Assembly (NCBI GenBank): GCA_963513935.1
Contig: OY740769.1
Span: 69,274,984 to 69,338,983, forward strand
Direction: 5' to 3'
DNA length: 64,000 nt
Source: Aphrophora alni
Taxonomy: Eukaryota > Arthropoda > Insecta > Hemiptera > Aphrophoridae
The notes under the pieces were generated by a model. The model made no database searches, had not been told where the DNA came from, and saw only the letters and a program-made list of their open reading frames with translations. The stretch's first letter is position 1. Each line of letters opens with the position of its first letter. The translations under genes and the position numbers were made by a program. Below are positions 11,493 through 24,192 of this stretch, piece by piece.

Positions 11493-11712
11493 TTTGCTAC
11501 ATCGATAAAGTCAAAAATGTCGATAATGTTGTGAATCCAATAAAACCTAAATAAAATCTAAATACATATTCTATGAAATTTTGCATACAGATTATGAAAC
11601 AGAGTTTTGTATTTTAAATTTAAAAATAAATAAATATCACATTAACCTTCTGATAAGTGGTAATTTTTATCAGGGTACACTTAATCAAACTGCATTTAAT
11701 ATATATATATAT

Positions 11713-11777
<65 letters not shown>
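11456..11777. repeat. Two (TA)n microsatellites
   Basis: Tracts run from about 11456 to 11489 and from 11700 to 11777, the latter interrupted by one ATAG. The plus-strand ORF of IY repeats across the second tract is not a gene. The 210 bp between them are AT-rich with nothing recognisable. Confidence 0.95.
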
Positions 11778-11780
<3 letters not shown>

Positions 11781-12562
11781 AAGAGTAAAGAGAAAATAAG
11801 ATGTTAGTATGTTGGTTAGTTTCGACTAATCTATAAATAGTTGGATTGATATAAAAAAATAATATGAAATTATTATTAAAACAATTTCACAAGACACCAA
11901 TTCCTTATTTATATAATATTTTTTTTACGTGTAATTCAAAAAAAGAAAAGAAAAGAAAAGAACAAAGAAAATACATGGAATACTTTTACCCAACAATGTG
12001 AGTTCTATAGTGGCAGGACAGGGAAACAAAAAAAATATTTTAATTTACCTATTAATATAATTTTATCATGCAATTGCTTGTATTAAAAATTTATTTACTT
12101 TTCTTCTAAAACTTTAAATAACACAATATCTACGTTATGTTAAAAGAGATTTGTATACGTTCTCATCACATGAATCAGTTCGAGATTAAAAACATGTAAA
12201 ATCTGATTAGCTTATTATGTTATTCTATGTTTTGTGTGAAAAATAGAACATTATTCGTAATTGTTTCCCTATGAGAAGAAAAATAAAAAAATTTTGTTTA
12301 TCAAAAATTCATTCATTAACAACACATTCGCGATAATATAAAAATTCATTTACATTATTTAGACAAGATGAGAGAAATGTAAGACAAGTTTGTTACTACC
12401 TTGTAAAGGTTTATATGGTATCTAAAGATTTGGGGAACTATGTTCAACGGTATAGAATACAAATAATAAAGCTTTTCATGTTATTGATTAAGAAAGCTGG
12501 CGATATAAATTACGTATTAACATATTTTATAAATGTAAATTTTTTTAAAAAATAAAAGTTGA
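11778..12562. other. AT-rich non-coding stretch
   Basis: A short (AAAAG)n run lies near 11940-11960. Otherwise nothing recognisable. Confidence 0.45.
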
Positions 12563-12712
12563 AACAAGTATCAAAATTATAACACCATAAAGTGGCTCAG
12601 TGCTCCTTGTATTCCCCGGTGGTTGGAAGAAGAACCTTCTATAACTACACTATGTGACTGTCCATACTGCAGCCTTCCGTTTATACTCAGACGAACTCTT
12701 GTTCATCAGTAA
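12563..12712 (+). other. G+C-richer island with a 49-codon open frame; possible exon
   Basis: About 120 bp from 12590 to 12709 stand out as G+C-rich in an AT-rich surround. The plus frame is open from a TGA at 12560 to a TAA at 12710-12712. It encodes a tryptophan- and cysteine-containing peptide with KWLSAPCIPRWLEEE near the middle and LCDCPYC later. The island edge CA|GTAATT could be a weak splice donor. No upstream pyrimidine tract supports an acceptor. I do not recognise the peptide. A conserved non-coding element or transposon fragment is just as possible. Confidence 0.2.
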
Positions 12713-12813
12713 TTTAATTTAAATAATTGTTTCCTTTTATTTTTCTAAATACTTTTATCTTTAAATTATAGCAATAAAAATAAGTTAAATACGTTATTTG
12801 CTGGAGAAACTAT

Positions 12814-12849
<36 letters not shown>

Positions 12850-14883
12850 CACATTTATTTGAATGGTATAAAAATAATATATTTTGAACTTTTATTTTGT
12901 TATAAGTTTTCAAAATAACTGGTACTAAATTTATCGGAAATATCTCTTCTATATACAATCATTAATTTTATTTATAAGTATATTAAAAATAATGACTTTT
13001 TTGAACTTTTATTTTGTTTAAACATTAGTAACTGTTAAATAACTACTACCATATTTTAGTGAAAAATATTTCCTCCATTATTAATGATAAATACATTCAA
13101 TATTAAATATGTTTGTAAAGGATAAGTTCAAGATCAAGAACGCTATTAATATACTGCATGATAGTTTTAAAGATATAATGTGTTTTCGATATAATTTTGG
13201 AGTGTTAAAATTTAAAAAAAAACTTAAATTTTAAACTCAAAATAAAAAATGTTGATATATTTTGAGCAAAAATTTTATTTTTTTTACATTATTATGTATT
13301 ATTTTAAAATCCATGAAATGTTTCGTATTTTATATTTATTTTAAAATTAAAATAATATATATTTAATGATATTATATTTCTGTATAATTACTGAATTAAT
13401 CTTGAATAAGTATTTTACAAATATATTAAATATTGAAATTTTATTAATTGTTAGTTAGTATTATTTCGGTTATAAAAATATAGGTGCACATATAATTTAA
13501 AAAAAATTCTGTTACATATAACTTATTTTTATTACGAAATAAAAAAATACATAAAGTAATAGTATTAATAAAAAAATATATGTAACCTCATGATAGAGAC
13601 GACTAAACTCCTACCAAGTCAAACTATATAAATATTTGTATTACATTTGGGGGCGCGAGCCATATGAAAGTGAATGTATAAATATATATAAATAGAATAT
13701 TTTTAAATTTTCAAATAATCAAGGTTGTATGAAATAAGATTTGATCTCTATATAAGGTTATATATTGATCTCTATATTTCAAAATGAAGCAGAGATTTTA
13801 TCTGCTACGATTAGAATAGGTAATTTAGCCTACAACGTAAATCAAAACAAAAAAAATACTTAAAAATTTATTTGCTAGACATAAAATAAACTTGACAAGA
13901 CATTCTGTACAGTTATATGGTATGAAAGTTATATGATTAAATCATACTGTATCATATATAGGTATATATATACTGTATCATATATGTTATAATACATTTA
14001 TATACTATACTACGACAACCTATTGAATCTTCAAAAGAATAAATTCAACTATTAAACAAAAATATTAGTGTTTGTAGTTAAATATAAATTTATAAAGAGT
14101 TTCCTTTTAAATTTTTACTATGGGTTTTAAAAGAAACTATTAGTATTTTCTCGAGAATTAAAAACAATGAAGTTTTAATATTTAAAATGCTCTCAACAAA
14201 TGTATTTAGTTTATGAGCGAAAACAAAGCAGTTGATTACCTTTGGGAAATCATTACTTTTGTCTGCTTAGATAGGCATCTCAAAATGTTATTAGGTGGCC
14301 AGATTTAAGTAAACTCCCTTTCTTTCAGCTCAACAGTATGTTAACTTACCGTACGGATAAGTCTTATAAAAAAGATTTGCAATTTCAACGTATGCGCTTA
14401 CTTGCAAGCAAATTAAATTACGCAGAAATTAAAAGCTAAATTACTAATATTTCTCTTGTTTTTGATTTGAACTAAATTTTATTAAATGTCATATTAAATA
14501 GGTAAAATAGTATTAATACACTAAAATGTTTACGATGATAATAAATCCTTCAACCTTTAATATAGTTTCCATCAAAAACAGTATTTGTTGTAAAATTCAA
14601 AATACATTTAAATATTTACTATAAGTTTTTAATAATTAGTGACCCATAATAACCAATTTAGGAAATTGTAAATGTTGTGTTCCTTTGCTTTAGCTTTATG
14701 TTTACCAAACATAAAAAAAAACTATTAAACAGTGTAAAAATTAGTTGCTTTGGGCTCCAGTGTGTACAATGAAGCTGATTTTGTAAATCTTTTACCTTGT
14801 GCATATTATTAGAGATTTAATTAGTTGTCCAGTAACAGGTTAACTTACGTATAAAGACTCTGCTGTTCTTTCTTTTTTCTGTT

Positions 14884-14887
<4 letters not shown>
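12713..14887. other. AT-rich non-coding stretch
   Basis: Contains a (TA)n tract at 12814-12840 and a local direct repeat of ATACTGTATCATATAT near 13947-13989. The second copy of the repeat at 2.1 kb lies at about 14185-14340. No gene is supported. Confidence 0.45.
14185..14340 (+). repeat. Diverged interspersed repeat, copy 2 (partner at 2130-2290)
   Basis: Shares the exact 16-mer attacctttgggaaat (14235-14250) and alignable flanks with the copy at 2.1 kb, in the same orientation. No termini or coding potential were seen. Confidence 0.4.

Positions 14888-14930
<43 letters not shown>
14888..14930. repeat. Compound (TA)n(TG)n microsatellite
   Basis: A TA tract passes directly into a TG tract of about eight units. 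The 71-codon ORF beginning in it is not supported as a gene. Confidence 0.95.
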
Positions 14931-17900
14931 ATTATTGTAAAAGCATGTACGTATTAAATAACAAAAAAATTCTTCCTTTTGGTTTGAAAGACTCACAAAG
15001 TATTACATGGAATAAAGTAGAAAAAGAAAATTTGACCATTTTAACTTTCCTATTGTGGAAAGACCTATACGTAATGAGTATGCGATCGGATAAAATCTAA
15101 ACATTGGTGGTTTTATTGTTCTATGAGTCAGGATCTATGAAATGCGAGACGTTAAGAAGTCGTTATTCTGTTGTGGTCGTAGGAAAACATTTGATGTAAA
15201 GGATTCCTATGTGTTTAATATTAACATATTGTGTAAATAAGAATAAACAAAATACAAAATTAAGAATGTATGCTATATATTTTAACACAAATGTTATGAA
15301 TATTAATATTTTACTTATTTTAAGTTTTAGGGAATAATACTTTTTAACTTGATATATTTTTCTATAAGTTTACGCCTACTGTTAAACAAATTGGTAATAA
15401 CAAAAATAATTAAAGAACCACTTCCGTATTTGTAAAAAAAAATGTGTGTTTTTAAATTAGAAAATCTACGAAAATTTGACTCTAAAAATATATAATAAAA
15501 GGAATAGATTACTAAAATGAAAACTAGGACATAGCCTATTGGTATAACTATGAGTTATTTGAAATATATGAAAATTCTGAGTGGAAGTTTTTCAGAATAG
15601 GTTAGGTTTAGGCAGTTATTACGTACGTCCAGGGAGCCATCTATTATACAGCATTCTAATCATAAGATATTTTAAAATTATTTACTATTTGCTGCCATTT
15701 ATATTGACTTCAACCCTTCCGTTATCTGTCAAATGCTAAAATATTTACGGTTAATTAAAATATGCTTTAATTATACACACGTTAATAACCTCAAGAAAAA
15801 AATGAAAATTGTTTACCGACAAATATATAATGTTACTACAACATGGTTTACCTTCACCACAACACGCACGTTCAACAGGCGCATGCAAAAGATACATGCA
15901 ACTGACGTGGCTAAACTCTCTTTACGGAAATAATTAGGTACCGTATAAATGTAATGTCACTATTTTATCTCGGATATTTTAAGTATTATTTATAAAGGAA
16001 TCAACTCATTAACAAAACATTTATTTTGTAAACAATACAATAAGGTGGATCAAAAAGGGTTATACAACTGAAAACACGCTGATGTCAAAGAGAGCAATGG
16101 AAAATCCTCATAGCTGCAATTCTGTAAACTGTAAAGTCAATGAGAAAAGCCAAAGTTGAAATAACTTTCTGGTCTCACATATTAATAAAGGTTCAACTCT
16201 CTAAATTAAAAAGTAATGTATAATTTTTGAAAATAATTTTGTATATAAGAGGATAAAATTAAAATTTCAATGATCGAATGAATTAATTCCTTCTTTTATG
16301 TTTCAGAATTTTGAGGAACACATGAATATATCTACAGTAATAAAATCAGCATATTTAACATTTTCACAGTTACGAGGCATGGTAAAGGTGTAACAAATAC
16401 TTTATATGCTTTAAATGTGTATACTTTAAATAATAATTATCGGTAAGTAATATAGGTAAGGCAATCAATTAGTTCGTGTATTCATTCAAACAATGAAACA
16501 TGGCCCAAAGGATGTATCATATTGCTCCCCTATTGGTTTGAATTAATTCAATAAGTTACGAAGAAAGGGTAACATTGTTAAAAACATATTACTCAAATAA
16601 TATATTAGAAATATTTTATACACGACCAAGCTATCACAACCAAACTATGGATGCAAGCTATTACAGTGTATTCGTGATCATTACTATACACATAGCACAC
16701 ATAAACTTAATTATTAAATAATATTCTCAACTTTGACAAAAACTTTATATTAAATAACTCTTTTACAAACGTAATTTAAAATATATACTGTTATTTTTTA
16801 GATAAAACAGATGTTTATTTAAAATTAATTACTATTGTTTTTATGTCACATTCCGTAAACTATTTCTCTATGCGTTTAACTACAATGTTTAGTTTTAATG
16901 ATAGTAGTTGAAACAAGCCTGTTGTATTATACCAGGTATTACTGGAAACAGTACAATTTATATTAAATATAAGTAATGGAAGAAGTTAGTGCTAAAACGT
17001 CTTTCAATGTCAAAAAAAAAACAACTGGGAATACTGAAATTACCCCCCTCCCAGCATACTTTTCTATTTTTGTATTTTTAAATTCATATCTAGACAATAT
17101 AGATATAAACAGGTTGCTCAATTTTAACAAATATATTCTAGGAAAAAAATAATGTTATATCTCTCAACTTTTTGGTCAATCAAAAACCATGGCTTACATA
17201 CAACATTAACAATAGAATTAAATAGTGTAAATTCTATGATAAAACGGGAAGGCTATGTCATATTCAGAGACAATAACTTAAATGAACTTTAGGATATACT
17301 TTTTTTCTAAAATCTCATACGGTTTTATTGCATTTAAATACCTGAAATATGAAAGAGTTTAAAATTTTACTATACAATGTCCGTATTAAATCAAATATAA
17401 TGTAGGATCATAGCTAAGTTATTTAATTAATTTCCTTTTACATTTATAATAACTACAACGTTCTTACTTTAATTTTACTTTCAAATTAAAAACAATTTAA
17501 AGCAAATTATATATGGTTTTGTAATACATACATAAATTACAATGTAAATATATACCAATAAAAATGTAAACATATTTAATATTATTATGTTTTACGAATA
17601 AATTTCATTTAGATTTCAAATGATTTCTCATCATCTGTTAACTATCAGCATTTTTTTAATTTTTTCTATATTTATTATATAGTAGGCCTACATATGTTTC
17701 TTTTCTATGAAATATTTACATTTTTTTTTCATACAAATTATGCTAAATAAAAATACAAAACCTTCACTAATAGCAGAAAAACCATAATATTAAAATTACA
17801 ATGATACAATAATACAGGTGACTGGAGATGAGCTTAATAATATATAAATAATAAATTATTAATTATTATGAGAACCACTATAGAATTTCACTATTATTAT

Positions 17901-17963
17901 TGTCATTATTGCTGGTTTCTACAACACAGTGAAAAAAGTTTTAGGAGAAAGACAAATAAATCG
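14931..17963. other. AT-rich non-coding stretch
   Basis: Short ORFs (for example 15733-15933) show no recognisable domain. Nothing else stands out. Confidence 0.45.
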
Positions 17964-17971
17964 TGACGTCA
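17964..17971. promoter_or_regulatory. Isolated palindromic TGACGTCA (CRE-like word)
   Basis: The 8-bp consensus of CREB/ATF-type bZIP sites is present exactly. No promoter or gene start is recognisable nearby, so function is unproven and a chance match is possible. Confidence 0.15.
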
Positions 17972-20366
17972 TTGATCCTGAAACCTACAAGTATCACATA
18001 ATCACACAACAAAACAGAAGTTTATTTGGAAATGTTTGGTGATGGAAGTGGAAGCACGAATAGACGTTTCTGTTTGATATCCTCTACCTAGTGAATGGCT
18101 TCCAGTTACACTTCAGAGATGTAATTATCTTCAGCAATAAAATAGATATAAAGCTCGATTATTCGAGTTTACTCGCTTGTTGTTGTAAAGTCTATGAAAT
18201 TTGTCTTTATCTAAGACAAGCCTGGTGTATCATAAACAAGAATATAGAAAAAAATCGCTACAGAGTTGCCAGTAGTTATCATCGTTTGTAGATAAACACG
18301 ATGATAATTTACAAAAGCAAGAACACTAACTATGTAACTATAAATCAATAAAAACAATTGTTTACTTCTTCACTTGCTAGTAGTATACAAATTTTAAGGG
18401 AAAATATTAACCGACATTTTTGTCGTTGTTGTTATATTTGGTTTGGTGGAAGATTGTGTGATAAAAATAGTTCAGTTAAGGTTTTATTTTTGTTACCTTT
18501 AGATGCAGAAAAGTTATTGAACTTAAAAGTTGAAATTAAGGGAGATAAAAATTCGCTTTGTTATGATTGCTTTCAATGAACATAAAAATATTGTGAATCT
18601 TTTCAATATTATTTATTACTTATTCATAATAGAATAAAACGTATTTATTCCGCCATACATGTTCATTACATTTCAACCATTGGTAGAATACCAGTTATTT
18701 CCACATCTAAAATCTTAGATGAATATTTTTGAGGAAAGTGTTTTGTCCAAAGAATAAATAAACCAACCAAACACTTATTTCTTATATAAAAAACCAAAAT
18801 ATGGATATCTTTTGACTTAAATTATTAGTCAAATCAGTGTATACATGCGCAACGTGGCAGTAGGCCAAACTACAGGTGAGTCTGTATAATTAAAATAATA
18901 GCCAAAAGGAATTACAAAAAATAAATTATTACGCATTTAAAAAAATATATGCCTATAAAATTAAAACAAATGTTGAATTTGTGAAAAAATTTTAATGAAA
19001 TGGTTCCAAAATTGCAAACTCTAGAGAGGTTACCGCGCTCTGGATTTTCTTATATTCAATTTCGATATAATTAAATCAGTTAATATTGGGATATTAATTT
19101 AATTTAATCAGTGGTATTGAAAATAACAATTTCTTAAAGTTGTTATTAGTTAAACTATTTCAGTTGTGAAAAAGACTTGAGAGTTATTCTGATTCAATAA
19201 AAGAGTAAAGTAAACCAGAGCTCCTGGACTTTATATAATTTATTGGCTCTATTGCAGGCTAATGATCTTCTGAAACCTCATTGTAAATCAAGCAATTTAC
19301 AGTGATTAAATCTTGTATTTGTATGTGATAAAAAATAAACAGAAAGTAGATGAATATATATATATTTTGGAAATGTAAATATGTTCGGAACTGATGTAAT
19401 AAACTATCTAAATGAAACTTCTTACTTTCTATGAGTAAAAAATAAAATACCAACAACAAAAACATGACCAAGATTGCTTTTACAAATTCAATATCTATAT
19501 TATTTATAATATATTATGAAAATATTCAACATCGATCAAAGTTTAAGATCGGTCTTGGAATCAAGTATGAATACTAAGTTGGAGAAACAAACAGAGAATA
19601 TCTCTCAAAGTACTTAGAATTAAAAATAATAATGAAATCTACTTTTACAGTACGATTCTGTTAAATCATATTATATAGTTTTATACGCATCAAGAATATT
19701 GTGAAAATGTTTAAGCTAAGTCCCGATAATGTAATTGCATACATGCATACGAAGAGCCAAGACGTATATCTGTTTCTTCATTTATACAAATTTTTTTTTT
19801 AATGACAGGATCCAATTATTATATTAAATAATATGTGGATCTAAAATCATTAGTTACTAATGGATAAATAAAAGTGTGGCTAATACTTTAATAATTTTTT
19901 GAATATGTAAATTGTATGTGTATGTGCAAAGTGCAACATTTTGTAAACAAACACGGGAGTTTATAATGATATATGTTTTTTGATTATTCTTATCATGAAT
20001 AAGATCCTTATAATGTTGATCTATACAAAATATTGTTATTACGTAAGGTTTAGATGATATGCACCAGTATTGATTTAATATAAGTTCCCAGATTAGACAT
20101 AATTAAATGTTCCGTTATGAAAAAACCCAGTTATGTCATATACGACATATAAAAAAGTAACATAATTTCGTTTCACACTTCTAATTTATAACAGCGTTTA
20201 TACGAGATGGGTGTATAAATGGTTTACTTTTTTATTAGGACGTAGAGAATAAATTAGTCAAATTTGCATCAAAAAATAACAAACTTGGATATCTTGCTAC
20301 ACAATAAAAAAATAAATGAATTATTTTAGTATAGTTTTAGTATACGTTTTATTTCAGTAACTTTGT
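17972..20366. other. AT-rich non-coding stretch with one perfect splice-donor word
   Basis: ATG at 18845 opens a short frame that reaches the consensus donor CAG|GTGAGT at 18875/18876, ten codons later. No acceptor or second exon can be tied to it. ORFs at 18091-18291, 18358-18579 and 19259-19471 are of background composition. Confidence 0.35.
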
Positions 20367-20522
20367 ATGGATGTTCAACTCAATCACTCTGCTGTTATAA
20401 CTCGACTGTGTAATGTATGTGGGGCTTTGTGGTGGATCCAAAGCAACCATATGATGTATCGCTACAAAACACACCCAATCAGTTATGCGGGTTCCAAAAT
20501 TCTTCCTGCAATCCAAATCTGA
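20367..20522 (+). other. G+C-richer island with open frames on both strands; possible exon or retroelement relic
   Basis: ATG at 20367 opens 51 codons to TGA at 20520-20522. The peptide includes LCNVCGALWWIQSNHMMYRY. A good acceptor-like run (gttttatttcag) ends at 20356, 11 bases before the ATG. The minus strand is also open over about 60 codons in the same interval. The WW..SNH portion faintly recalls the region after the RT in Jockey-type LINEs, but this is not enough to assign it. Confidence 0.25.
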
Positions 20523-21139
20523 CCAATTAAACTTTTTAAATTATTATCCATTGAAGCTTACGGTTAGCTACCGGATGTATATTTAAATCGTGTTAAAATG
20601 AAATGGAACTCTAAAGTAGTTCCCTATTAATATATTTTTAGGAATTATTTAATATTAACACTGTTTCCTTTCGTACAGATAGAATATTAAGTAGCGGTGA
20701 AAGTGAGAAGCGATATTTAGAAAAAAAGAATCTACTAAAAAGAATAGCTAAACCAACAAATGAAATTATTTTTTTTTTGAACTTGAATAAATGTTTAATG
20801 CTTATAATGGTTTCCAGCAAAGGATATAAAAGTCTCCAAGTTGTTACAGTAAATGATTGATATCATATTACAGTTCTAAGTGTGGGTATTGTAATTAAAT
20901 ATACCGTTCCTAGTCGTGTGTCAGTCAAGTTTACCTGTGAGTTTAAATCTAAACTTTCTGCCAAAAAGCTAGGCAATCCACTGAGCTGTAGAGTACAGGA
21001 ATAATATAATATGACATTTACGAAAATAATCTAATTTTATGACTGAAATTTCTTCATGATTTGTCATGATCATTACGCTTTAAATAACATTAAAAGTAAA
21101 TAATAATTTTAAATAAGTAAGAATTTATTAGCTAGTTTC
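20523..21139. other. AT-rich non-coding stretch
   Basis: Only a 60-codon minus-strand ORF of background composition (20638-20820) is present. Nothing recognisable. Confidence 0.45.
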
Positions 21140-21845
21140 AGAGTCACGATATTAATTAACGTGTCTCATAATTTAAATAATGAAAATTATGTTTTCACCA
21201 GCTTTATGTTTACAATGATGGGTATTGCATCTATCGCTTTCTTCAAAGTAGGCATGCCAGCAAAAACTTCATTAGAACTGTCATTCCGTAATCTATACAG
21301 TTTAAGAGTTTTGTTCCTTATGAGTCCCAGATTTTTAACTTTAGACCAATAAAACAGATAGTTGTCGATCATTGTAAATTTTGGTCTATTTGTAATATGT
21401 TAATATTGAGGTCTATTTGATTTACAAGTCTTGTATAAAAAAGTATATACATTTTATTTTACTATTATTTGTTGTCAGTCCATTTCTAATTGTACAATAC
21501 TGTAATCGTTTGATTTAATGTCAATATTTATATTTTCAATAGTTTTGGACAATACTGAGATATTAAAGTTATTATAAACGTGCAAGTCGTTAAAATTAAA
21601 ATATTTTTTGTTTTTATGTTTTTGTGTAACATATAAATCATTTATGTAAATACCTAAAAATAATACACCTACTACAGAACTTTGGTATACATATCTCACT
21701 TGTCATAAGACATGGATATCTTCCAGACGAGTAGGAATTAAACAATGAAAAAGAGTTCATTGAAAATTCTAGCTTTATCAATTTAGCAGATGGAAAACAC
21801 AGTGGAGCATTTTATAAGAATAAAATAAAATTACAAACGTAGGTT
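21140..21845 (-). pseudogene. Decayed LINE reverse transcriptase, copy 3 (minus strand)
   Basis: Reading down from about 21845, the minus strand shows an APLCFPSAKLIKLEF block (like AFDCVPHxKLxxKLE) and an SLFNSYSSGRYPCL block (21705-21745, like the WFxSYLSGRxQxV box). Next come QSSVVGVLFLGIYINDL at about 21634-21685 (the PQGSVLGPLLFLIYINDL box) and FNFNDLHVYNNF near 21570-21605, where the FADD catalytic box should be and is destroyed. A second frame (21187-21372) continues with VKNLGLI and VFAGMPTLKKA, matching the LGVxxD and following helices of the thumb region. Two frames and several stops show it is dead. Only parts of it pass as ORFs. Neither end is defined. It is on the opposite strand to copies 1 and 2 and diverged from them. 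Confidence 0.72.
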
Positions 21846-21890
21846 TTCTTTGAACCATAACTTACCGGATGTCTTGAGTAACATATATTA

Positions 21891-21942
21891 TTAACCAGAT
21901 TAACATATAAATCTGGTTAAATTAACATATAATTTAACCAGA
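21891..21942. repeat. Three-armed alternating palindrome
   Basis: TTAACCAGAT occurs forward, then as its inverse (ATCTGGTTAA), then forward again, separated by AACATATA-containing spacers. The middle arm can pair with either neighbour, so two hairpins exclude each other. Confidence 0.8.
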
Positions 21943-22072
21943 TAAAATATATTTTCTATTTAAAAATATAGGTCTACCCATCTGTCTATGCAAGACTAAA
22001 ATTTAAAGCGTCGTCTATAATATTGCCCGTTTAAATATTTTTAGAATTCTGTTTGATTTAACTAACTTTATA

Positions 22073-22324
22073 AGGCCACTACCACACCGCTATTTTGACA
22101 CTTTGCTAAAAAATGAACAAGTGCCATCATGGATTTTACCTAGCTCGATCATATAATAGTGCAAGTACATGATCCAAAAGTAATGCCCAAAAGTTGGTTT
22201 CTTGAGTCTTGTAAGGAAATGTTAAATTGTATTAGTAGATCAAGGTGTCTGATCCAGTAGGGTAAGTTTGTATAAAACACTTGTTGCACAAGATTTAATT
22301 GTCTGGTTAGGGTGGTAGTGGCCT
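22073..22324. mobile_element. Possible short MITE with 13-bp AGGCCACTACCAC terminal inverted repeats
   Basis: AGGCCACTACCAC at 22073-22085 is exactly inverted at 22312-22324. Inside those ends the two sides do not match further. No clear target duplication is seen. A third copy of the core (GGCCACTACC) lies forward at 22640-22649, so the unit boundaries could instead be 22315-22649. Confidence 0.4.
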
Positions 22325-22690
22325 CGTAGATGTGAAGGAACCTCTACTCGCTACGCTCGTGTTATTGACTCTGTCTCTCCAAATAATAACTATACCAATA
22401 TTACATTTTTTTTTTGGAAAAGTCAGGATTTGAAATTGCATTTTAAACAATAACTTCGCTATTGTCATCGTAGAGAGGTGGGGTTCGGTTAAATACAGAA
22501 TTGAAATCTGCAAATTGTTATCTAATAATGATACGTGAGATATGAACAAACTGTTTAAAATTTTCAATTCATTAAGGTGTTTATATGGGCACACTATTAA
22601 TCCCCTACACCAAATGTCCTGTTTGTATCTTATTTTTTTGGCCACTACCGTGCTTAAGTAGAGACGACAACAACGATGGATGGACGGCAT
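22307..22690 (-). CDS. Unrecognised ORF of 127 codons, mostly between inverted GGTAGTGGCC motifs
   Basis: This is the longest non-repetitive open frame outside the retrotransposon. It can start at ATG 22690 (an in-frame GTG lies four codons upstream) and stops at 22307. The product would be about 127 residues with early CCRLYL, an FPKKK stretch in the C-terminal half and a C-terminal RPLPP that is encoded by the inverted-repeat motif itself. No domain, signal peptide or membrane span was recognised. Because the frame is largely bounded by the two inverted motifs (22315-22324 and 22640-22649), it is more likely a transposon-derived or chance frame than a host gene. Base composition is only slightly above background. 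Confidence 0.2.
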   Translation of the reverse strand: MPSIHRCCRLYLSTVVAKKIRYKQDIWCRGLIVCPYKHLNELKILNSLFISHVSLLDNNLQISILYLTEPHLSTMTIAKLLFKMQFQILTFPKKKCNIGIVIIWRDRVNNTSVASRGSFTSTRPLPP

Positions 22691-22702
22691 TTCAAAAATC
22701 AC

Positions 22703-24136
22703 TTTATCGGTTTCCTAAGACCATGAATCTTGAAGATAAACCAGGAGTTTAAAATTTATTTTGGTTTGTTCCGTTCTCGTATGGAGAATACTGGAAGGTA
22801 GAAGGAACAGCTGATTCTTATAGTTAATGCTATAAACTATAAAACAAGGACGGTTGAATAGGTCTTCGAATGCCAGATATCATGGACAATACAGATCTCT
22901 TGACCTTGAACTTGACAGCATGACTTGTTTTCGCTCATTCTAATTCGTAAGGACCTTGAGGAAACGTTTCATATATACTCTTAACTCTAGACTATACGTA
23001 AACAAAATTAGGCCTACCAATCAAACACATAAACAGTGCCTTTTGCATACATGGAAAGAATAAGTGTAATGTAACAAAATGTATAATTCAGAATAATAAT
23101 GGAATAAATTATCATTCATTCATGAATTAAGAAAAAATTGTTTTGTAAATACGAATACTGTAATCATTTCACCAAGTAATCATATTCACCAAAAGTATTC
23201 ATTTCCATAAAGCATCATTCCATTTCAAATATTGTAAAACATTATAAGATAAACCTATAATTAAACATAGAATAATGTGAATATTATGGAAGTGAACCTC
23301 TATGCAAAGAAGAAGAAGAATTTCCATTTATGTGTCAACTTTGTTATATATTTCCATTTGTGTGCCATTTATGTGTGAGAGCAGAATTTGTGCTTTGATA
23401 CTTACGAAAGGCAAAAGGATACTACACTACGAACTATGCTCATAATGACCAAGAAGTTCATTATTCTTTAAATAATCATTAATTTGAAAACGCAAAATTT
23501 GTTAGGCAGTTAGGCAGCGCAGGTAAAATGCTTATATTTCTGTAGCCTGAAGAAACTAAGGTAACTGTGGACATGTTTAACGGCTTAATTATTTACCCTT
23601 TATATCTAGTGTAAAATATGATAGAGGAAGAGATTTATTAAAAATAGCTTAACATGTATCGTTTCCTGTTAATATAACTAATTGGAAGAGAAATGGAGAT
23701 AATAGTTGTATTCCCAATTTACATAAAGAATATCAAACCTTTAGATTGTCAACGGTTACGACATCCATTTTTGTGTTAATGGAATATAATATTTGATTCA
23801 TTATCATTGATAAAACCGATTGTTGAAGTAATATCACCAGGTACATTTGAAATATATTTTATACTTTAATAGACGATAGTTTTTAAATCACGATGGTTTT
23901 ATTAGCTTAGCGAAAAGCAGTGACTCGAGTATTCTTGAAAACACGATTAAAATAAATCCAAGGAGCTGTGCTTATTGAAATCCATTTTTAACAACTGGTT
24001 CATGTCTCTAGTAAATTCCTATTAAAACACTATTAGAATACCATCTATCTTATCCTTACCTATGTTATAATCTAAAAGAAAAACTATCCAATTTGGACAT
24101 TAATGCGAAGCTTTCAATTGTGTTTAATCCCTGTAG

Positions 24137-24139
<3 letters not shown>
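22703..24139. other. AT-rich non-coding stretch
   Basis: Nothing recognisable beyond a weak local repeat of TTTCCATTT(A/G)TGTG around 23320-23370. Confidence 0.45.

Positions 24140-24185
<46 letters not shown>
24140..24185. repeat. (TA)n microsatellite
   Basis: About 23 uninterrupted TA units. Confidence 0.97.

Positions 24186-24192
<7 letters not shown>

Noticed and set aside
11581..11778. 65-codon frame ending in IY repeats
   Set aside because: The C-terminal half is a (TA)n microsatellite and the rest is background AT-rich sequence.
21161..21352. Plus-strand 63-codon frame
   Set aside because: Shadow of the minus-strand LINE reverse-transcriptase remnant.
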